Positions 1 to 12,062 of a stretch of 64,000 nt of DNA are shown here, one piece after another. Made by a program: the position numbers and the translations under genes. The DNA comes from Brachypterus glaber (taxonomy: Eukaryota > Arthropoda > Insecta > Coleoptera > Kateretidae), in assembly GCA_958510825.1 (NCBI GenBank), contig OY294054.1:14211390-14275389 (forward strand), read 5' to 3'. The notes beneath the pieces were generated by a model. The model did not search any database, was not told where the DNA came from, and worked only from the letters and a program-made list of their open reading frames with translations. How positions within the stretch are numbered: position 1 is the stretch's first letter; each line of letters starts with the position of its first letter.

Positions 1-349
1 TTAGAGAAATTTTTTAACAATTTACTGTCTCACAATAAAGGTTAAACGGATATTGCAAAACACAGTTCAGATACATTTACTTACAATAATAACATTGTTC
101 AGTTATTATCATAAAATTGAACATGAAAAAAGAAAATAAATCCGGATGTTCCGTAAATTAAACTATTATAAAACATTATTTTTAAAATAATGACTTTAAA
201 TAGTAAAGAAGCTTTAATCTATTAATACCTTTCTCCCTCTTCAAACGGGAGAAAGCTTTGATTACAAAGGGGTAACTGGAGTACATGGGTATATGACTAT
301 CAGTGGGTGCGTCCATAATTTTATACTTTTTTTAAAGAGCATAATATAT
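1..349. other. AT-rich sequence, no feature seen
   Basis: Presumed upstream intron of the apolipophorin gene. No coding, RNA or repeat signal could be supported. Confidence 0.4.
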
Positions 350-422
350 ATTTGACAAGACCCTAATTTTTGCCAAGACCCTAATTTTTGACAAGACTCT
401 AATTTTTGACAAGGCCCTAATT
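350..422. repeat. short tandem repeat, about 20-bp unit, four copies
   Basis: Four successive diverged copies of TTTTTGACAAGACCCTAA are visible. The last runs directly into the dispersed repeat at 423. Confidence 0.75.
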
Positions 423-655
423 AAGGTGTACCTTTTAATAAAAAATCTTCTATGTAGCTGCAAACCAGAAAAACGATTTTTATGGAGTTTCAATATGAAA
501 ATGAGAGATTTGAAAAAAAAATGATTTTATGGCTCATTTTACGTCAAAAAATAAGAAAAAAACATTGTGCGAAATCGCTGTCTAAGGGAACTTTTTTAAG
601 GGGCATTTTTAGGCATATTATTCATATCATAACTCAGGAACTGCTGTTGATAATA
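423..655 (+). repeat. dispersed repeat, copy A (copy B at 3264-3485)
   Basis: Opens AAGGTGTAC, then contains CTTCTATGTAGCTG, CCAGAAAAA and ATAACTCAGGAAC blocks in the same order as at 3264-3485. The two copies bracket the foldback elements at 951-1859 and 2185-3246. Ends are fuzzy and the family is not recognised. Confidence 0.6.
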
Positions 656-728
656 AGATGAAATTTTTAATATAGTTTACTACTAATATGCGCGATCTGT
701 TCATGCCATAACAAAAACTAATATTTCA

Positions 729-796
729 CCAGGGGCGGACTTATAATTGTTACAACCATATTAAGGGACAACCATTTAATACGCCCCTAGTCATAC
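729..796. repeat. small element with AGGGGCG/CGCCCCT ends (second copy 58905-58966)
   Basis: About 65 bases flanked by AGGGGCG and CGCCCCT inverted heptamers. A similar unit with the same ends is at 58905-58966. It may be a very small MITE or the terminal hairpin of a larger element. Confidence 0.5.
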
Positions 797-950
797 TGGT
801 ATAAGTAATTACCTTCATGTAAATTTTGTACTCTGAATGGTAAATTTTACACTAAAACTTGTTAAAAAAAATTGGATGTATGGTTTGGACTTTTTCCACT
901 TTTTTTAACCACCTGCTATGGAAATGATATTTACACTCTTGTGAGTGTAA

Positions 951-1859
951 TAAACACTTACCATCTTGAGTGTAAACACGGCGGGCTTGGATCAACTTTA
1001 AACCAAAAGTCCTTGCACCGACGGGATTTTTTTATAAATCTCTTCTACGATGTCTCTCGAGAATTTATTGTCAATATAAAAATAATCGGTTGAGGGATTC
1101 GTGATACAAATCGAATTTCATTTGTTTTATATTTTTTCAGTGTATGTTTAATTTTTATTACGGATATCGAAAGAGATTATTTATTTAAGTAATTTTGTAT
1201 AATATCTTTTTATTATTTTCATTTGTTTCTAAATTATTTAAAATCCAAATTGACAAACTCTTTTAATCAAGTGTGCCATTGTAACCTGTCACCTGATATT
1301 TAAAATTTTTAAAATAATTTAAAATTAGCTTAACGCCATCTACAAATTGTATGAAAATTACCACAAAATTACTCTAACTTAGTACCAACTTAATTTTATT
1401 CTACAGGTCTTGTGTTTTGGCGCTTAGAACCTTTTTGTGATAATTTTCTAACATAAAATTTGTAGATGTCGTTAAGTTAATTTTAAATAATTTTATTTTT
1501 TTTTTAATATTTCAACAGGTTACAATGGCAGATTGATTAAAAAATGAGTCCTGTCACATTTATTATAAATAATTTAGAAACAAATGAAAATAAAAAAAGA
1601 TATTCTATAAAATTGCTTAACAAAATAAACTCTTTCGATATCCGTAATAAAAATTAAACATACACTAAAAAAAATATAAAAGCAAATGAAATTTGATTTA
1701 TCTCACGAATCCCTATACCGATTATTTTTATATTGACAATAAATACTCGTGAGACATCGTAGAAGATATTTATGAAAAAATCCCATCGGTTCAAGGACTT
1801 TTGTTTTAAAGTTGATCCAAAAAAGTATAAAATTTTATACTCAATTTTTTAGTGTTTAG
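951..1859. repeat. foldback element, about 0.9 kb
   Basis: The left arm (from TAAACACT near 951, through TTGGATCAACTTT near 987) pairs with the right arm (AAAGTTGATCCAA at 1808-1820, then AGTGTTTA). Arms of about 400 bases pair along most of their length, including TTATTGTCAATATAAAAATA with its complement near 1720-1745. No open frame lies inside, so it is non-autonomous. Confidence 0.75.
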
Positions 1860-2184
1860 GGATAATTTTCCGTGGACATGCCCTTGGGCACATGACTATC
1901 AGTGTAACTTTCCAGAAAAGCCATTTTAATGACATCGTTTTGTAACATTCTACGCTTTATCTATTACATAACGATCGTGTGCACGAGAGTAAATCATTAA
2001 TTTTAAACGATTTCTTATAAATTACGAAAAACTAAGCAGATTTTATACGAACGAGAGTCTTTGAAGTTTCTTTTATCTCTAAATTAAAGAAAAAAATAAT
2101 AAACCATCGGTTTATAGATCACAGTTCATTTTTAGCGAGATTTTTAATTCCAAAATAAATATTTGAAAAGACCTAATTTATTTC

Positions 2185-3246
2185 CACTAATTACACTGGT
2201 CGACAAATCTGAAGGTTTCTCTAACTGAGATTCCAGACATAGGTTTATACTAATTTTGGGTAGCTGAATCCAAATCCGAAGGCCGTTTGTCTCCATCACC
2301 CTCAGATTTTTTTTATATCATAAAAAAAGTTAAAATTAGGGAAATCGATTTTGTGTAATTACAAGAAAATGCTTTGACTTATCACATAAAAATTAAGTAC
2401 GGTTAATAGTGGTAATATAAGTTATTTATTCCCCTACTTACCCAAAAATACAATTGTGTGTATGTCAGAGGCGTGCGTTCTAAAGTGTTTCTGTGATATA
2501 TTTCTCCAACAAAATTTATGTTTAAGAATTTTACAATTTCGATAAAAAATTATTATTTATTGATTAATTTTACGTAAAAAACATATTGGACCTTTTGATC
2601 AAAGGTCAATAGTTTTCGAGAAAAATAGGTTTAAACATATCTCTGCAAGTTCCACTAAGAAAAAAACTGCTGCCAACAAGATAATACTTTTTTCTATAGG
2701 TCTAGGTTTATTAAAATAAAAATAAAAATAAATAAATAAATAAAAAAAAAAATCCGAAAAAAGTGTCTTTTTTCGTTTTAACGAAAAATAAATTGTAAAA
2801 AAAATAAAAAAAAGTTTTAACCCCATTTTACCCCCTTACCCCACCCCGATTTTTATCAAAAAAAAATATCCTAGCCACACAAAAAAAGGTCAATAGTTTT
2901 TTTTCCTATGGCGCTGAATCTGAATTTGAGGTCAAAATAGCACATCACCTGGAAAACTAATTGGATACACACAATTGTATTTTTGGGTAAGGAGAATAAG
3001 GGGAATAAATAACTTATATTACCACTATTAACCGTACTTAATTTTAATGTGATAAGTCAAAACATTTTCTTGTAATTACACATTATCGATTTTCCTAATT
3101 TTAACTTTTTTTATGATATAAAAAAATCTGAGGGTGATGGAGACAAACGGCCTTCGGATTTGGATTCAGCGACCCAAAATTAGTATAAACCTATGTCTGG
3201 AATCTCAGTTAGAGAAACCTTCAGATTTGTCGACCAGTGTAATTAG
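2185..3246. repeat. foldback element, about 1.06 kb, ends TAATTACACTGGTCGAC
   Basis: The left arm 2185-2464 and right arm 2963-3246 are near-perfect inverted copies. The outer tips are CTAATTACACTGGTCGAC and its complement. The loop contains two direct copies of AAAGGTCAATAGTTTT (near 2601 and 2886). The arms contain GCTGAATCCAAATCCGAAGG, a motif recurring across the window. There is no coding capacity. Confidence 0.85.
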
Positions 3247-3263
3247 TTATTAATTAATTGCTA

Positions 3264-3485
3264 AGGTGTACTTTTAAATAGAAAACCAAATTCAAAAACT
3301 TCTATGTAGCTGTAAGCCAGAAAAATGTTTTTAATTTTTTTTCAATAAAAAATAAAAGATTAAAAAAAAATAGTTTTGATAGCTGATTTTACGTTAAAAA
3401 GTTAAAAAAGTTTAAAGGAGGTTTCGTGCTAACTCGGGCTTTTAAAGTGCATTTTTTTAATATTTCTTACTTTATAACTCAGAAA
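3264..3485 (+). repeat. dispersed repeat, copy B
   Basis: Diverged second copy of the unit at 423-655, same orientation. Confidence 0.6.
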
Positions 3486-3730
3486 CCCCCTTAATTCAAA
3501 GGGGCACCCAGGAACGTAGTAATTGGTTGTCCACTTTTTTGAACATTCAGCATATTTATTTTTTTTAATTAAAAATGGCAAAGAAGAGCTTTGAAATAAT
3601 GTATCAGACAACCCCCCTTTCCATTTAAAAAAATATTTTTCCTTGCCTCCTGCCTTTATCGTGCCCCCTAAACATATCAAATATACTCATTTTGGGCTCC
3701 CATGAATATTTTATAACCTTTATTATTTTT

Positions 3731-4240
3731 ATTTATATTACATACCAAGGTGAAAAATATTTAATTTTCTGAGGAAAAGTTAGATGACCAAGGGGCGTAG
3801 CCCCGCGGTCTGCTAATTCCCGAAGGAAAAATGAAATGTTCAGCCGAGGTTTGTATGCTATTTTATTTTATTTAATTTGTCACAATAAAACTGACATCAT
3901 CTTTAGATTTATAAACATTGCTTTATAAAGATGGCGATCTCCACGAAAATAAAATAAAAAATATTTTTTATTTAATATTTAAAATTTTAAAACATGTAAA
4001 TATATTAAATATATTGAATATAAATATTCATTCGACATAAATAATAATAATAATATTTGTTTAAAAAGTATTTAAATAACTTTATTATATTTACTTCGTT
4101 AAATTACCAGCAGAGGCAGCACCTATCAGTGATATTTCAGAAATGACAGCTAAATAGGTTTTAAATTTAATATCTTTTGGAAATTCGACAATGTTACTTT
4201 ATAAAAATAAGATACCTAAAACTATTTTGTTCATAACATT
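3731..4240 (+). repeat. dispersed repeat with GGGGCGTAGCCCCGCGGTC core (second copy 50828-51240)
   Basis: Shares ATATTACATACC, the GC-rich hairpin AAGGGGCGTAGCCCCGCGGT, AAACTGACA-CATCTTT and TTTACTTCGTTAA-TTACC blocks with 50828-51240 in the same order and orientation. The GC-rich core stands out sharply in this AT-rich region. Confidence 0.75.
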
Positions 4241-4293
4241 TTAATACATTTAAATTTTTAACCCTAGAAAACATCGGACAGTATTTCATTGGA

Positions 4294-4728
4294 TGTAATC
4301 ACCAGTACTCGGCGAATTTCCAGTACTCGCATAGGCGCCGCGTCGACTCTAGCGTTGACGCGAGGTTTTAAATATTTACATTTTGATTTCTTTTTATTTT
4401 GATTTTGTTTAATGATTCCATTTAAACGTGTAAGGTGGGCTAAAAGTTATCGATGAATTAAAATTAAAAACTTTCATATTCTTAAAAGATAAAAATCGAA
4501 TATCGGTTTTTTCTTTGAAAAACACCGATATATATATACATATGTATAGTTAATATGTATAGTCAATATTGTTGTTTGTAACAAATTAGTCGTCAAATGT
4601 TTCGATTTAGTGACCTTTATAAAAATTTCCCTCATAATTCGGCAAAATTATTCCGTAAGCCTATGTTTCTGTGTTTATTTTATACGTTGATGAGTCATAA
4701 CTGAGTTTACGCCGACTACTGGTAATCA
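4294..4728. mobile_element. MITE-like element, copy 1 (inverted copy at 31604-31999)
   Basis: The ends TAATCACCAGTACTCGGCG and CGCCGACTACTGGTAATCA form imperfect terminal inverted repeats of about 19 bases. The whole 435-bp unit, including CGCGTCGACTCTAGCGTTGA and TCAAATGTTTCGATTTA, recurs in reverse orientation at 31604-31999. No open frame. Confidence 0.8.
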
Positions 4729-5179
4729 CGCGCATGCGAATTTAACTTCAGAGATGTAATGAGATTATTTTATAAGGTCAATTTAGGTCACTCTTGAATT
4801 TTAAATTTTAAAAAGAATAGAATTTTTGATTAATATCGTAAAAACTAAACTTTTCGCTAATAATTCAAACAATTTAATCTCCGTCTCGTTTTTTTTTTAT
4901 TTGGAAAACTAATCTTAAAATAAATAAAGTATCTTACCTGCTACGATTTTACAGCAGCAAGTTCTTGGAGGATTAAAAACTGAAAAATATAATTAAATAT
5001 TTTTTTATTCTTCTTAATAATTGTAATTAATGTTTAAACATAAACAGAGCAAAATTGCATTCTTATACAGGGTGATTCAGAAATACAAAGGTTTAAATCA
5101 TTCTATATCGAAAAATATAAAACAAAACTTCTAAGGAAAATAATGCTTAATTGCTCCTAATAATAATAGTAACTTTATT

Positions 5180-5484
5180 GTTACTTTTTTATTTGTTTGT
5201 TAGTTGTTTGTTTTATACTGTTTAACGTCGTTTTTCGGTGCTATGGCCTAATTGACTGGACCGCCATCTTTACGTGCCCTCCGAAGCACGGTCCTCAACA
5301 GAACTCGCATCCACCCTGAAATGTGTTTACAGTTTCACCTGCAGCCCACATTACAGTTAGTCATCGCAGTTCCATCTACCGACTATTTACACCACTATAT
5401 ATCCATGCTCTATGTGGGGCTCGAACCCTAAAACCCCGGGATCCATAATCAAACGCGCTAACCATTGCGCCACCGGGGTCGGGA
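5180..5484 (-). mobile_element. tRNA-derived SINE, minus strand
   Basis: On the minus strand the head reads GGTGGCGCAATGGTTAGCGC (A-box region) and then, after about 30 bases, GGGTTCGAGCCCC (B box, + coordinates 5416-5428). A tRNA-unrelated body follows with GAGGACCGTGCTTCGGAGGG, a motif I recognise from other insect SINEs, and an AAAC-rich 3' tail around 5180-5225. It is a polymerase III retroposon, not a functional tRNA: there is no acceptor stem or clean cloverleaf. The tandem repeat at 5486 abuts its 5' end. Confidence 0.8.
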
Positions 5485-5485
5485 C

Positions 5486-5745
5486 TTTTTTATTTACAAC
5501 GTTTTTATCTGAAACTTTTTCATTGGCAACTTCTTTATCTAAAACCTTTTTGTTTGCAACTTTTCTTACCGGAAAATTTTCTATCTACAACTTACTTATC
5601 TGTAATTTTTTAATCTGCTTCTTTTTAACTGCAACGTTTTTATAGGTATGCAACTTTTATCTTGCAACTTTTTTATTGGCAACTTTTTATCTGTAACTTT
5701 TTTCTGCAAGATTTTTATTTGCACTTTCTTTGCAACTTTTTGTCT
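5486..5745 (+). repeat. degenerate minisatellite, about 17-18 bp unit
   Basis: About 14 degenerate copies of a unit like GCAACTTTTTTATCTG run head to tail. An apparently long frame here (5412-5645) is only SINE plus repeat translation. Confidence 0.8.
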
Positions 5746-6349
5746 ATTCAGTATTAAATATCAAATGTCGCGATAGAAATAAAACATTGACTGCGTTCAA
5801 TGAAAGCAGCAAAACTAATCAAAAGTCATCAAATGATAAGTTTTGCTAGCAAACTGCTGAACGGCTAATATCTGTCACTTGTCACAACCACCATTTGAGG
5901 TGAGAAATACCCACAAAAAGTACATTCCCACGCTTTTATAAAATCAATTTGTAAATACTATTTACCAAACCCTAATCATCTCAAAACGTTGATGAGAAGT
6001 GATTCAGCGACATCTGTCAATCGAAACTGATCAGCGTTCAGTAGTGATTTGACAGCTTTCGATGAGTTTTGCTGTTTCCATTGAACGCAGCCATTATTTA
6101 CATATAATATTACCGTACCCATTTTTTTTTTTATTTACAATTACGGTTTTCTTTGTGTATGAATCTGACAATGTAATATTTTTCCTCGTAATATCACGCC
6201 TTTTTCAGTTTTTATCTGTCAAAATGGAAAAAAGAAATATCTTCATATGGATTAACTCTTTCAAGCATAAATGTAGGCTACCGTCAGAAAAGGGTCCATA
6301 TTGTCATTTACATATTTTACAAGTATCACACTGAAAGAAATGTTGTAAT

Positions 6350-7470
6350 ACAAAAAGTTCCTATAAACATATGTCTAAAAATGCGTCATAAGGGAGCTAC
6401 GCCCCTTTGAAATTGGCTAAAAGAATCGCTTTTTATTTAATAACTCAGGAACCCTTTGAGATATGTTAACGAGGTTTCGCACGTGAATTATTCGTAATAA
6501 GGCCCATCTTTGTATGTCATTTTCACGTACTTATTTAAACCAGGGGTGTGCGAAACGGGGGGGCCTGATCAGTTTTTTGTCCCAAACTTTTTTCTGTGTA
6601 ACTTTTTTGCAATTTTATTTTTGAAATATGATTCCTCAGGTCAAAATACATAAAAAAGGTACTCTTGTTGTAATACTGTAGGATTAACCGTTTTCGAGAA
6701 AAATTCATTTGAAGGTGAAATTTTACGGTTCGAGGACGAAAAATTAAATACTAAAATGTCGAAAACCAAAATTTTAATGATGCAATGTTATTCTACATCA
6801 AAAACTAAGAAAAAAAGTTTCCATACATGTAGGTCGAAAAAACGCTTTTAAAGCTACCATAGCCCTTTAAAAATGGTGCATATTTAGGAGACCATAGCTC
6901 CATTAGGATTGATTTTTGGAAGTACCTGTATATGAGGTTTTTTTCTTAGTTTTTAATGTACATTCGCCCTGCATCATTAAAATTTTGGTTTTCAACATTT
7001 TAGTATTTAATTTTTCGTCCTCGAACCGTGAAATTTCACCTTCAAATTAATTTTTCTCGAAAACGGTTAATCCTACAGTATTACAACAGGAGTGCTTTTT
7101 TTAAGTATTTTGACCTGAGGAATCATATTTTAAAAATAAAATTGCAAAAAAGTTACACAGAAAAAAGTTTGGGACAAAAAACTGATAAGCCCCCTCCGTT
7201 TCGCACACCCCTGGTTGAAATAAGTACATGAAAATAACACATAAAAACGGGCCTTGGTAGGATTAGTTGACGTGCAAAACCTCGTTGATATATCTCAAAG
7301 GGTTCCTGAGATATTAAATAAAAACCGATTTTTTTAGCCACTTTCAAAGGGGCGTAGCTCCCTTATGACGCATTTTTAGACATATGTTTATAAGAACTTT
7401 TTGTCATATTTTATGATGTAGAATCATCTGTTAAAATTTCCGACGCTATTTCAAATACACCGTGTATAGG
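6350..7470. repeat. large palindromic element, about 1.1 kb
   Basis: CAAAAAGTTCCTATAAACAT at 6351 pairs with ATGTTTATAAGAACTTTTTG ending near 7403, and pairing continues through both arms to a centre near 6900. Landmarks on both arms are the GGGAGCTACGCCCCTTTGAA block, GGTTAATCCTACAGTA, and TCGAGGACGAAAAATTAAAT. The right end extends to ACACCGTGTATAGG. Related copies or halves lie at 11778-12043, 38408-39145 and 47225-48102. No coding. Confidence 0.85.
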
Positions 7471-7664
7471 CGCCAACCATATTTTACTATCGCTTAACAA
7501 GATGTTTTTCTACAAGTTTTCACCATTTTCTAGCTTAGCCAGAAACTTGAAATTTGGCTTTAAACAAACCATATAAATTCCACAAAAAAAATCTCGAAAT
7601 GTACTTTTATCAGTTAATCTTTAAAACCTAGTTTTAAAAGTTAAGGAAAATATCCCATGTTATT

Positions 7665-7902
7665 AATTCCCCAGATGGGACAAACATTTCTTTGCGTTTT
7701 TAGGGTGGCTGAATCCGAATCTGCTTGGACTCGGTCAGGTCGCATTTCGTTGCTAACCCCAAAAAAAAAGTGAAATGTGTTTCAACTTTCATCACTTTTT
7801 TGAGGTTAGCAACAAAATGCGACCTAACCGAGTTAAAACAACCCCAGATTCGGATTCAGCGACCCCAAAAACGTATATAAATGTTTGTCTCGTCTGGGGA
7901 AT
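7665..7902. repeat. foldback element, about 240 bp core
   Basis: ATTCCCCAGATGGGACAAAC pairs with GTTTGTCTCGTCTGGGGAAT. The arms hold GCTGAATCCGAATCTG and its complement, and GGTCGCATTTCGTTGCTAAC. The outer right flank ACACAGGTACACAAAAAAAA (complement, near 7910-7935) resembles the terminal motif of the elements at 13740 and 33369. Confidence 0.8.
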
Positions 7903-7935
7903 CAGACCTTTTTTTTGTGTACCTGTGTTATTGTA

Positions 7936-8959
7936 CCGACAATAGGGGCCATTTTCTAGCAGGAGTACCCAAACAAACAAAAATTAACCACCAAATTTTT
8001 ATTGCGATAAAAATGTACCGGTATCAAAAGTTTAAATCTTTCATTCATGTAAGCTTATCCTTTATCCTACACTAAATTTTCCTGGATAAAACTTAGGTAG
8101 CAACCTGTTTATGTTATCAGTGGGAAAACTAATTATATTTTTAAACTATATCAACCCTTAACGGCGTCGTCTGAAAGCCTATGCGATTTAAATAACACGG
8201 GCCAACAAAAAAAAAGTTCAATTACTATTAGCCAGACTAAATCTTCTTTTGTACTTTTGGGCGCTATAAACGAATGTGAAAATAAAAAAGCTCGCTGACC
8301 CCCAAAGTACCTTGCTCCCCTCTTATGTAAAAGTGGTCATAGAAAAAAATAATAACAACATTTTTGTGAAGTTTTATTTAACGTTTAATGGGGTTCTTAA
8401 ATTTTTCTTCTATAGTAAATAATAAAAAAACCTGGTTTAGTGATAAGTAATAAAGTTAATTTTTTAAACCAGCATTCTAAGAAATACGAAAACCCATTAT
8501 TCCATACCTCCAATTCAAATGTGTTACTATAGTCGTTTCTTGCAAAAAAAAACCGTGTTGTAAAAAAAAACAGCTTACCAAAAAACTGTAAAAATCAGTT
8601 CTCAGAATCAAAAAAAAACTCTTAATAATCCTAATTCTGCGGGTGTTTAATTACCCAAAATTTAACCAGTTTTAAAAGTTCTTAAATGTGCCCTAACATC
8701 CAAAAAACTTACATTTTTCCCACTTTTAACAAACCCCTTATAATAAATCCACAAATAACGTTATGCCTGAAAAGTTCCATATAGTAAATAGTCCTTGAAA
8801 ATATCCCTCGACCGTTTTACAGTACACAGCACCTTTATGTCCCCATATATTTTAAATTAAAAGTGAGCGATGCGAGTTCGCACAAATTCACACTATATAT
8901 TGATTTTTGAGGTTATATCTGTGTCAATTTTACACAATCAAAACAACAGAATATAAAAT
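7936..8959. other. AT-rich intronic sequence, no feature seen
   Basis: Homopolymer-rich stretches only. No coding or structured repeat could be supported. Confidence 0.35.
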
Positions 8960-9280
8960 ATATTATATGAAAATGTGCAAAAGCGTTACCGCAAAAAAAG
9001 AGGTTTTTTCAACACTTAACGTCTATTGGAATTGATAAAATGTAACGTATAAGTGCTCAAAATTTTTGTCTGGTCATGAATTTGTGCAAAAAGCAAGGTT
9101 TATTGTTCTAGAATCTTATAAACCTTGCTTTTTGCCCAAGTTCATGACCAGACAAAAATTTTGAGCACTTTTACGTTACGTTTATCAATTCCAATCGAAG
9201 TTACAGGTGTTGGAAAAACAGGCTAACTTTGCGGTCACTCTTTATACAACAAAAAATTATTTATACATTTTCCTCGTGTG
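8960..9280. repeat. foldback element, about 320 bp
   Basis: GTGCTCAAAATTTTTGTCTG at about 9052 pairs with CAGACAAAAATTTTGAGCAC at about 9149. The inner arms include AAAAAGCAAGGTTTAT and complement. The outer arms include GCAAAAAAAGAGG-x-CAACAC and its diverged complement. Confidence 0.8.
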
Positions 9281-9486
9281 TATATAAATTATTAATAATA
9301 AGTATGGATGAGTCCCCTTGCAAGGGCCTGGTATGCCAAATTTCAAGTTTGTAGCTATTTTGGGTAAACAAATCTGGACAATACATACACAGGTTTTTCT
9401 TTTTTTATATTATATGTACATAACTTTAACCAAATAAATGCAACTCGTCACAAATTATAATTATCTCTATAATTCACAGTACATAC

Positions 9487-9518
9487 CAGTACCTACCTAC
9501 CTACCTACCTCCCTACAA
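9487..9518. repeat. CCTA microsatellite
   Basis: ACCTACCTACCTACCTACCT, six to seven tetranucleotide units. Confidence 0.85.
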
Positions 9519-9524
9519 GTGTAG

Positions 9525-9950
9525 TATTTTATACCCCTAGTAACATTGAACTTGGAAAAGATTCTTGACCAAAGTACTTTACAAAGTTCTTTGTAAAGAA
9601 TTGCATATTTCTTGAGCAAGATAATTAATCAAGATTCTGTACCCAGACTTGGGCAAGACTTTAGCAAGATTCTGGAAGCAGAGCGTTTAGCAACACTTTG
9701 GCAAGTCTGTTTGTCAAGTCTGTAGCAAGCAATTTGACAAGCAATTTGACAAGATTCTTGGTCAAGAATATTTACCTACTCTAACAAGTACGATTTGATC
9801 ATGATAGAGATCGCTTTTCAATTTCTTGTAAATTTTTATTGCTACATTCTTGCTCTTGCGCTAGAATTGTCAACATCTGGATTCAGTTACTTGATCAAGA
9901 ATCTTGAGCCAGACTTGCTCAAGACTTGACAAAAATTTTTACTAGGAATA
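9525..9950. repeat. CAAG-rich foldback element
   Basis: Outer ends TTTATACCCCTAGTAA and TTTTTACTAGGAATA are roughly inverted. The interior is dense in CAAGATTCTTG, GACAAG and complementary CTTGTC words, giving many possible short hairpins. Confidence 0.6.
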
Positions 9951-11777
9951 TTATTGTAAACATGCGGCCATTTAAACTTCGTGTCATAAACTAAGCGAAC
10001 ACTTTTTTAAAATAAAAAATCTCAGTAGAATACCCTCCCACAACTTCCAGTGGGTGTAAATATACAAAAACAATGGTAAGGACGCTATAGGTAGTATATA
10101 ATCAATATTCGTTCTGCTTTACCCCGTACTATCCCGTTTTTTCGCTATGTTGTTGTTTTTCTTTTTACGGGTCAAGAAGTTGGGGCTCCATCCCCTAACC
10201 ACCCGAGTTAAAAAAAATTCTGACGGAAAAATTATGGAGTTTTTTTTTGTCAAGAACCAAAGATTATATAAAAATTGGGTATGAAACATTGAGTTAGTAG
10301 ATCAATTAGCATTTTTTTTTGAATATTAGTACTTTGCAAATAACTGCAACAAATGTAAGTTTTTTTTCTACCTTTGTCTCACCTATACCTTAGCTAACGT
10401 CAATTCTTCAGTTAAACTCTTTAATAACTTTATACAATTTTTTACTGTGTACAGAATAATGGCATTTAATTAATACCTAAAAAGTGTTTTTTTACCGCAA
10501 ATATTAATAAATACGTCAAATAATAAAATACATATATGAGTTTAATGTTTATTGATAATTTACAAAAACAATATTTACATTAAATTAAATTAAATTTATT
10601 TATATGTTTACAAAAAATCTACAATTTTTAATTTAAATTAATTAAATTTTGTCAGTTTCAAAAAATATTTGTTTTTTTACCAACGAATTTTGCTCATACT
10701 TAATAAAAAATTTTTTACTGCTAGCTTTTACCATTGTTTATCATGTTTTCAGACTTTGAAATCAATTTTCTTCACCTATAGCAATAATATGATCATTGTT
10801 TTCTCTCCTAGTAGGAGTAAATTTTATAAACAATTGATTTCCGTCACTTTAGATGTTTCAGTTCTTTGTGCAATTTTTACTAATTAAACCCAAGAAAATA
10901 ACTTTAAATAACTTTTATTCATTAAATATAATTAATTATAATTATTACCAATTAATACAATCAATAATTAGCTAAATATTATTTAGTAAATATTATGAAA
11001 AAATTAAAAAAAAAAACTAAAATTTTTAAACGTCAGTTCAAAGTATTTATTTGAGCAAATGTTATTGATCAAGGCTACTTGATTTTTAAGAAATTTCAAG
11101 AAATATCATTTCTGTTAATAATTTATTTTATTATTTGAATAAAAATAGTTAAATAGTGCTAGTAGTAAAAAAACTAATATAAAAACTACGGCAGAAAAGA
11201 CTATTATAGCCTCGCACTCTTAAGCCCTTGCTGCTACGCAGCTCGGGATGTAATACGCTCGGCTATAAAAAATATTTTCTCTACCTTGGTATATAATTAC
11301 TATTAATTAAAAGTTATTTTCCTTACAAGTCTCTTTAATATTACTAATAATATCTACTTCCTAATTAACAAAATTGTTCCACTTCTTTTATGTTGCCTTT
11401 TTATAGCCTTAATTCTTAGCAGAACTGCTTACTTCGCTTAAATTTTATAGTATGCTTGCTTTGCTTAAATTTTATATCTATATTAACTAACTAATTAATT
11501 GTAATATCTAATAGTACTATACTTATTAAATTTACAATACACAACATGATTATTTGTTTGATATTAGATATGTACATACACTGTAAAAAATATTTCCTGC
11601 AAAATTTGATTACCGGCTATCAGTAATTTCAAAAGAAAATTGTAAAATTTTGCCTAATTTTATACCGTAATTTTAAAATAATATCTTAATTTTAAAACTT
11701 GATTTACGTCATCATCGTAAACTTAAAGGGCTTTAAAGATTAAGTTTAATTTTCAATAAAACAGTAAAATCGCCCCC
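9951..11777. other. very AT-rich intron, one small GC-core hairpin
   Basis: Mostly A/T runs. A hairpin at about 11194-11280 pairs AAAAGACTATTATAGCC with GGCTATAAAAAATATTTT around a CTGCTACGCAG core. Otherwise I see nothing supportable. Confidence 0.45.
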
Positions 11778-12043
11778 CGTCTCTGGTTAAAATAACTACA
11801 TAAAAATAATATATGTACATATAATAATAGGCCTTCTTAAGGTTATATTACATGCAAAACTTCGTTGCTATAGATCAAAGAGTCATTAAATAAAAACCTA
11901 TTTGTTAACCCCCTTTGAAGGATGTATCTTCCAACCGGCCGGTTTTTGTCATATGTTTATAGGAACTTTTTTCCTTTTTTTTTGGATGTAGAATCAGACC
12001 TTTAATTTAGCACCTCTATTTATAAAACACCTTGTATAAAAAT
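11778..12043 (+). repeat. partial copy of the 6350-7470 family
   Basis: Contains in order CTCTGGTTAAAATAA, ATGCAAAACTTCGTTG, CATATGTTTATAGGAACTTT and GATGTAGAATCA, then ACACCTTGTATA, matching the right half of the palindrome at 6350-7470 with divergence. Confidence 0.65.
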
Positions 12044-12062
12044 AGAAAAACTGTTCATGTAT

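Noticed and set aside
5412..5645. Open frame of 77 codons
   Set aside because: Covers the minus-strand SINE head and a degenerate minisatellite; no protein-like composition.
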